DNA of 50,644 nt, taken from an uncultured Demequina sp. (GTDB taxonomy: Bacteria > Actinomycetota > Actinomycetes > Actinomycetales > Demequinaceae). Under the pieces are notes generated by a model. That model searched no databases and was not told the origin of the DNA. It saw nothing but the letters and a program-made list of their open reading frames with translations. How positions within the stretch are numbered: the stretch's first letter is position 1; each line of letters opens with the position of its first letter. The stretch spans positions 1 to 50,644 of the forward strand of contig CALALQ010000258.1 of assembly GCA_937925595.1 (NCBI GenBank), in the 5' to 3' direction. Both the position numbers and the translations under genes were made by a program. This document shows, one piece after another, positions 47,861 to 50,644 of the stretch.

Positions 47861-48225
47861 CCGCGCCTACTCCTCGTATGGGGTTTCTGATGGTCACCTA
47901 CCGGCAGCAACCTCGGGCCTTCTGCACGCGACGTCGTGTCTTCATGGTCGATGACTTGGACTCGGGCGCAGCGGACCTTCCGTTCGTCCTCGCGATGTGC
48001 GTGTACGCAGGCGCGGTTCTCAACGGACGCGTCTCCGGCCCGTACCGCGAGTCGGATGCGCGGGCATTCGCTCGCGCCTGCCTCATCCCGGCAGAGATCG
48101 CGGAGCGCGGCCGGACAGCGTGGAAGGTCGATCAGCTCAGCAGCTGGCTGGGCGTGCCTCCAGACGAGTTCCGCGTCGCTCGGCGGCGATGCGAATCCCG
48201 GACGAGGCGACGTCGATCCAGCTGA
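47857..48225 (+). CDS. Hypothetical protein (122 aa)
   Basis: The 122-aa protein is coupled to the sigma-like gene by an ATGA overlap. It includes DLPFVLAMCVYAGAVLNGRVSGPYRESDARAFARACLIP and a DNA-binding-like WKVDQLSSWLGVPPDEFRVARR. The first part may form a helical core, and the second a helix-turn-helix. Three in-frame ATGs exist near the start. No family known. Confidence 0.55.
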   Translation: MTAPTPRMGFLMVTYRQQPRAFCTRRRVFMVDDLDSGAADLPFVLAMCVYAGAVLNGRVSGPYRESDARAFARACLIPAEIAERGRTAWKVDQLSSWLGVPPDEFRVARRRCESRTRRRRSS

Positions 48226-48228
48226 TCG

Positions 48229-48612
48229 TCACCCGAGTCCGCGCCGTCGACCTTGCTGCGAACGCCGCGTCGCGACCGGCACACGCTTGACGCTGGGCGG
48301 TCGGACGGCGCGCTGCGTGAGGGCGAGAAGCGAACGCTGGGCGTTCTCGTCGGGCAGGGCGTCCAACGACTGCAGCGCACCGGCGAGCTCGCTGAGTCGC
48401 AGCTCTCTGGTCTCGAGCGCGAGGCGTCCGGCCCAGCGGACGGCAGCGGCATCGAAGCGCTCTTCCTCCTTGGCGTCGATGACCAGCAAGATTGCCAGCG
48501 CGTCCCGCAGAGGCACCCATCCGAGTTCCGCCGCGGTTGCATAGATGAGTGGCAAGTTGCCGCTTCTGATGGCGCGCTGGAGGCGTGTGTAGGGCGATCC
48601 GTCGCTTGTCAT
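48229..48612 (-). CDS. Conserved hypothetical protein (127 aa)
   Basis: The 127-aa protein opens with YTRLQRAIRSGNLPLIYATAAELGWVPLRDALAILLVI. This is a helical repeat pattern I have seen in small proteins of actinobacterial integrated elements, with alternating Arg-Gly-Asn and Leu-Ala motifs. A charged C-terminus follows. It is convergent with the previous gene (3 bp apart). Its function is unknown. Confidence 0.55.
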   Translation of the reverse strand: MTSDGSPYTRLQRAIRSGNLPLIYATAAELGWVPLRDALAILLVIDAKEEERFDAAAVRWAGRLALETRELRLSELAGALQSLDALPDENAQRSLLALTQRAVRPPSVKRVPVATRRSQQGRRRGLG

Positions 48613-48775
48613 ATGCGAACGTACGTTCGCACAAGCGGTGGTACAACGCGCCGGTGTTCGCCGTGGTGCTCCGGGGCCGGACTCGACGCGGGTCTACTGC
48701 AAGTGCGCGGCCCACGCGACATCGTCGGTCCCGGTGCTCTCAGGCTTCCGCCGGGCATCGAGCCATGATCGGTGG

Positions 48776-49336
48776 ATGGACCCGGCCATTCAAACACTCC
48801 TTGGAGTTGTGGTCGGCGGCGGCATCACCGCCGGCGCGAACTTCCGCCTGGAGGCGGTTCGCGCTAGACGGGAGAAGCGCAGCGCCGAACGACAGGCAGC
48901 TTCGAGCGCCCGGCGCTCAGCTCGCCTGTTGAGCGAAGAGCTCGAATACGTGCGACGCCTGCTCGTCGGAGCGCTTGATCGAGACGCATTCACGTGGGAG
49001 CCGCCGGCCCGCATCGTTCCTACAGCCGCGTGGACCGAGTATCGCGCGGACTTCGCCCTCGTGGCCTCGGACGACGAGTGGGCCGCGGTCGCGGCGGCGT
49101 TCGCTGGCCTCGACGAGCTGAACTGGCACGTGGCTGCAGTCATCGACGAAGAAGAATGGACGCGCACTGGGCCGACGCATCCTCTGGAGTCGAGGACACT
49201 CGGGCCTGGATCCAGACGACTCATCACCGGGGCACTGGCGAAGGCCGACGTCGCCCTCGTCCAGCTTCGTGGTCTCACATCCGGTCAGGCGCCAGAACAC
49301 CGCAGAGACATTGACCCACCGGTCCCGCGGGCGTGA
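48776..49336 (+). CDS. Membrane-anchored coiled-coil protein
   Basis: The 186-aa protein begins with a single hydrophobic helix (IQTLLGVVVGGGITAGANF). Then comes an Arg/Glu/Ala-rich coiled coil (LEAVRARREKRSAERQAASSARRSARLLSEELEYVRRLL) and a helical domain (WAAVAAAFAGLDELNWHVAAVID). This layout is common for small anchored proteins of unknown role in Actinobacteria. ATG at 48776 (GGTGG upstream) gives a sensible start; upstream frame to 48638 does not. Confidence 0.6.
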   Translation: MDPAIQTLLGVVVGGGITAGANFRLEAVRARREKRSAERQAASSARRSARLLSEELEYVRRLLVGALDRDAFTWEPPARIVPTAAWTEYRADFALVASDDEWAAVAAAFAGLDELNWHVAAVIDEEEWTRTGPTHPLESRTLGPGSRRLITGALAKADVALVQLRGLTSGQAPEHRRDIDPPVPRA

Positions 49337-49362
49337 CATGCAGTCGAGGCTCGACGATCCCG

Positions 49363-50430
49363 CTACGAGTTGAGGTGCTCCTCGCTCTCTCCGTCGCGAA
49401 TTGTCCAGATCCGTCTTCCGACGGAGTCAACGCCCTTCCTTCGCATGACGAGAAGGTGTCGCCAACGGACACCCGCGTCGTTCTCGACGGAAAGCTCTAG
49501 CGTGAAGGGCCCCTCGTGCTCGCATGCGCTCGACAGGTTCGGGTTGCGAAAGCGAATCACCGCGTGCCCCCCGCGATCGACACGCACGGGCATCCCGAGT
49601 TCAGTTGTCGGGCCGGAGCCATAGATCGGAGCGCCGGCACCCGGGTAGGCGCCTCCCGCCTCCGGCATCAGGCGCGCATCGATGATCGTTCCGGCCGAGC
49701 CGCCGATGTTGCGCACGAGGCCGCTGACCTCGTCGGGCGGTGAATGGGCGAATCCTTCCCCCATTCGCCCCGAGGAGAACCGCGGAGCGTCGCGGATTGC
49801 GCGATCGAGTTCGTCGCGGGCGTCCCTCGCGGCGTCGCGCTCAAGCTGCTGGCTTGCCAGCGTATGTGCCTCGCGTTGAAGCGCGATGGCTTGCGCGGCG
49901 TAGCGGTCCTCGAGCGCCCGGACATCGGACGGCGACGCCTCGCAGGTTTGTCCCTCACGACGGACGAAGATCCGTCCAGCCGGGGCGAACTCGGTATTGG
50001 TCTGGAGGCAGCAAATACGGTCTCCATCCTGCGGCGGTGCCACCTCGAGAACAGCCACTGTGGCACCGCTCACATCGACCCGGTGCAGACGCCATCCCGG
50101 ACTCCCGTGTGCAACGAAACCGTTGAGTGCATTCTCAAGGTCCGCCGGGTCGGGCAGATCGACGCCGAGCAACTGCCCAGGCTCCGCGCCGGCGACCAGA
50201 TACGCGTAGCCGCCATACGCTCGCTGCGCCAATGAGACGCGCCGGTTGCCAAAGCCGACCAGCGTCCGCGCCAGTTGCGACCGAGCACGGCGGCCGGAGA
50301 GTTCAAGCGAGCCCTTCCATTCCAGCGCGTCGGTCTCTGGCTCATCCTGAGGGGCGGCGACGATCGTTCGGACCAGCTCCGATAGCTCTGGCTCGATGAG
50401 TCGACGATCCCGTCTGAGCAGGCCCGACAT
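49363..50430 (-). CDS. Schlafen/AlbA_2 domain protein
   Basis: The 355-aa protein has an N-terminal AlbA_2 (Schlafen-like) region: ETDALEWKGSLEL, then SQLARTLVGFGNR, YAYLVAGAEPGQLLGVDLPD and NALNGFVAHGSPGW. This domain binds nucleic acids and is found in regulators and defence proteins. A middle coiled coil (ALQREAHTLASQQLERDAARDARDELDRAI) and a C-terminal beta domain follow. Unlike Schlafen regulators it lacks an obvious winged-helix end. It is minus-strand cargo, 27 bp from the convergent coiled-coil gene. Confidence 0.7.
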   Translation of the reverse strand: MSGLLRRDRRLIEPELSELVRTIVAAPQDEPETDALEWKGSLELSGRRARSQLARTLVGFGNRRVSLAQRAYGGYAYLVAGAEPGQLLGVDLPDPADLENALNGFVAHGSPGWRLHRVDVSGATVAVLEVAPPQDGDRICCLQTNTEFAPAGRIFVRREGQTCEASPSDVRALEDRYAAQAIALQREAHTLASQQLERDAARDARDELDRAIRDAPRFSSGRMGEGFAHSPPDEVSGLVRNIGGSAGTIIDARLMPEAGGAYPGAGAPIYGSGPTTELGMPVRVDRGGHAVIRFRNPNLSSACEHEGPFTLELSVENDAGVRWRHLLVMRRKGVDSVGRRIWTIRDGESEEHLNS

Positions 50431-50644
50431 CCATCACAGACTGGCGCACTACTCATCGGTGCACAACTCTTCTCGTCGGCTGCTTGAGAACGACGGCTTG
50501 CGCTGGCCCCGGCGTGACGGCTCGAAGTGGGCCCATCTCGCGTCGGTTGTTGTTGGTTAGTTCATCTTGCCTGATGTGTGCCTGAGCCGGCGTGCCGGTG
50601 TCCAGTGAAGAATGCAGGTTGGTGATCACCGAAATATGTAGGTC
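50431..50644. other. Right window edge, no gene seen
   Basis: This 214-bp end holds no credible ORF. The promoter for the AlbA_2 gene should lie at its left side. The sequence becomes less GC-rich near the edge. Confidence 0.3.

Noticed and set aside
1..50644. CRISPR array or insertion-sequence transposase
   Set aside because: No regularly spaced repeat-spacer units and no DDE or HUH transposase motifs were seen.

Overview
The window is high-GC actinobacterial DNA. Its tightly coupled operons, GTG starts and two secreted protein types (one beginning with an invariant 'IALGGTTYA' segment followed by N-S-V-G-S-x-Q-I repeats) point to the class Thermoleophilia, order Solirubrobacterales. That assignment rests on family resemblance recalled from memory, not on a search.

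Three zones are visible. (1) Positions 1-4190 look like ordinary chromosome: a partial ArsR-like regulator, a short histidine kinase, an alpha/beta hydrolase facing a MarR regulator across a two-operator control region, a DHFR-like reductase and an AraC-type regulator. (2) Positions 4195-14754 are a compact integrated element (element A, about 10.5 kb) bounded by a perfect 42-bp direct repeat. The repeat is the 3' part, from the anticodon loop to the end, of a tRNA-Val(CAC) gene on the minus strand. The element carries a tyrosine integrase next to the left repeat, an excisionase-like protein, a run of overlapping small genes, a DUF3854/DUF3987-type primase-helicase, a ribbon-helix-helix protein and several hypothetical cargo genes. 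It has no capsid or conjugation genes. (3) From 14755 to the right edge is a second, larger element (element B). It does not begin with the missing tRNA 5' half, so elements A and B are probably tandem insertions in one tRNA gene.

Element B has a plus-strand conjugative backbone: a putative replication protein (15215), ParA and partner (17139-18358), a replication-relaxation-like protein and VirD4/TraG-type coupling ATPase (18669-21298), a membrane-anchored sigma-like fusion and two surface proteins (21413-25666), a type IV secretion module (31114-38863: pilin-like, VirB6/TrbL-like, PrgI/VirB3-like, VirB4, two-domain wall hydrolase, accessory membrane proteins), SSB and prim-pol (39143-40832), a ParB-like protein (43852), an ArdC-like antirestriction metalloprotein (45634), and a DUF3072/sigma-factor operon (46726-48225). 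No relaxase or integrase of element B is visible; they may lie outside the window. Cargo sits mainly on the minus strand at breaks in the backbone: an ABC-three-component (Lamassu-like) defence operon at 25822-29286, a DUF4238 plus unknown 510-aa gene pair at 40839-43538, and a Schlafen/AlbA_2 protein at 49363-50430.

The most notable non-coding signals are: (a) four clusters of three tandem 9-bp units (TTYGGTCGC family) at both ends of the element A primase, in different reading frames, orientations and also outside the gene; (b) a 13-bp near-palindrome, CARCTGCGCARCT, at three partition or replication loci of element B; (c) a compound palindrome and a 24-bp-arm hairpin immediately downstream of parA and its partner.
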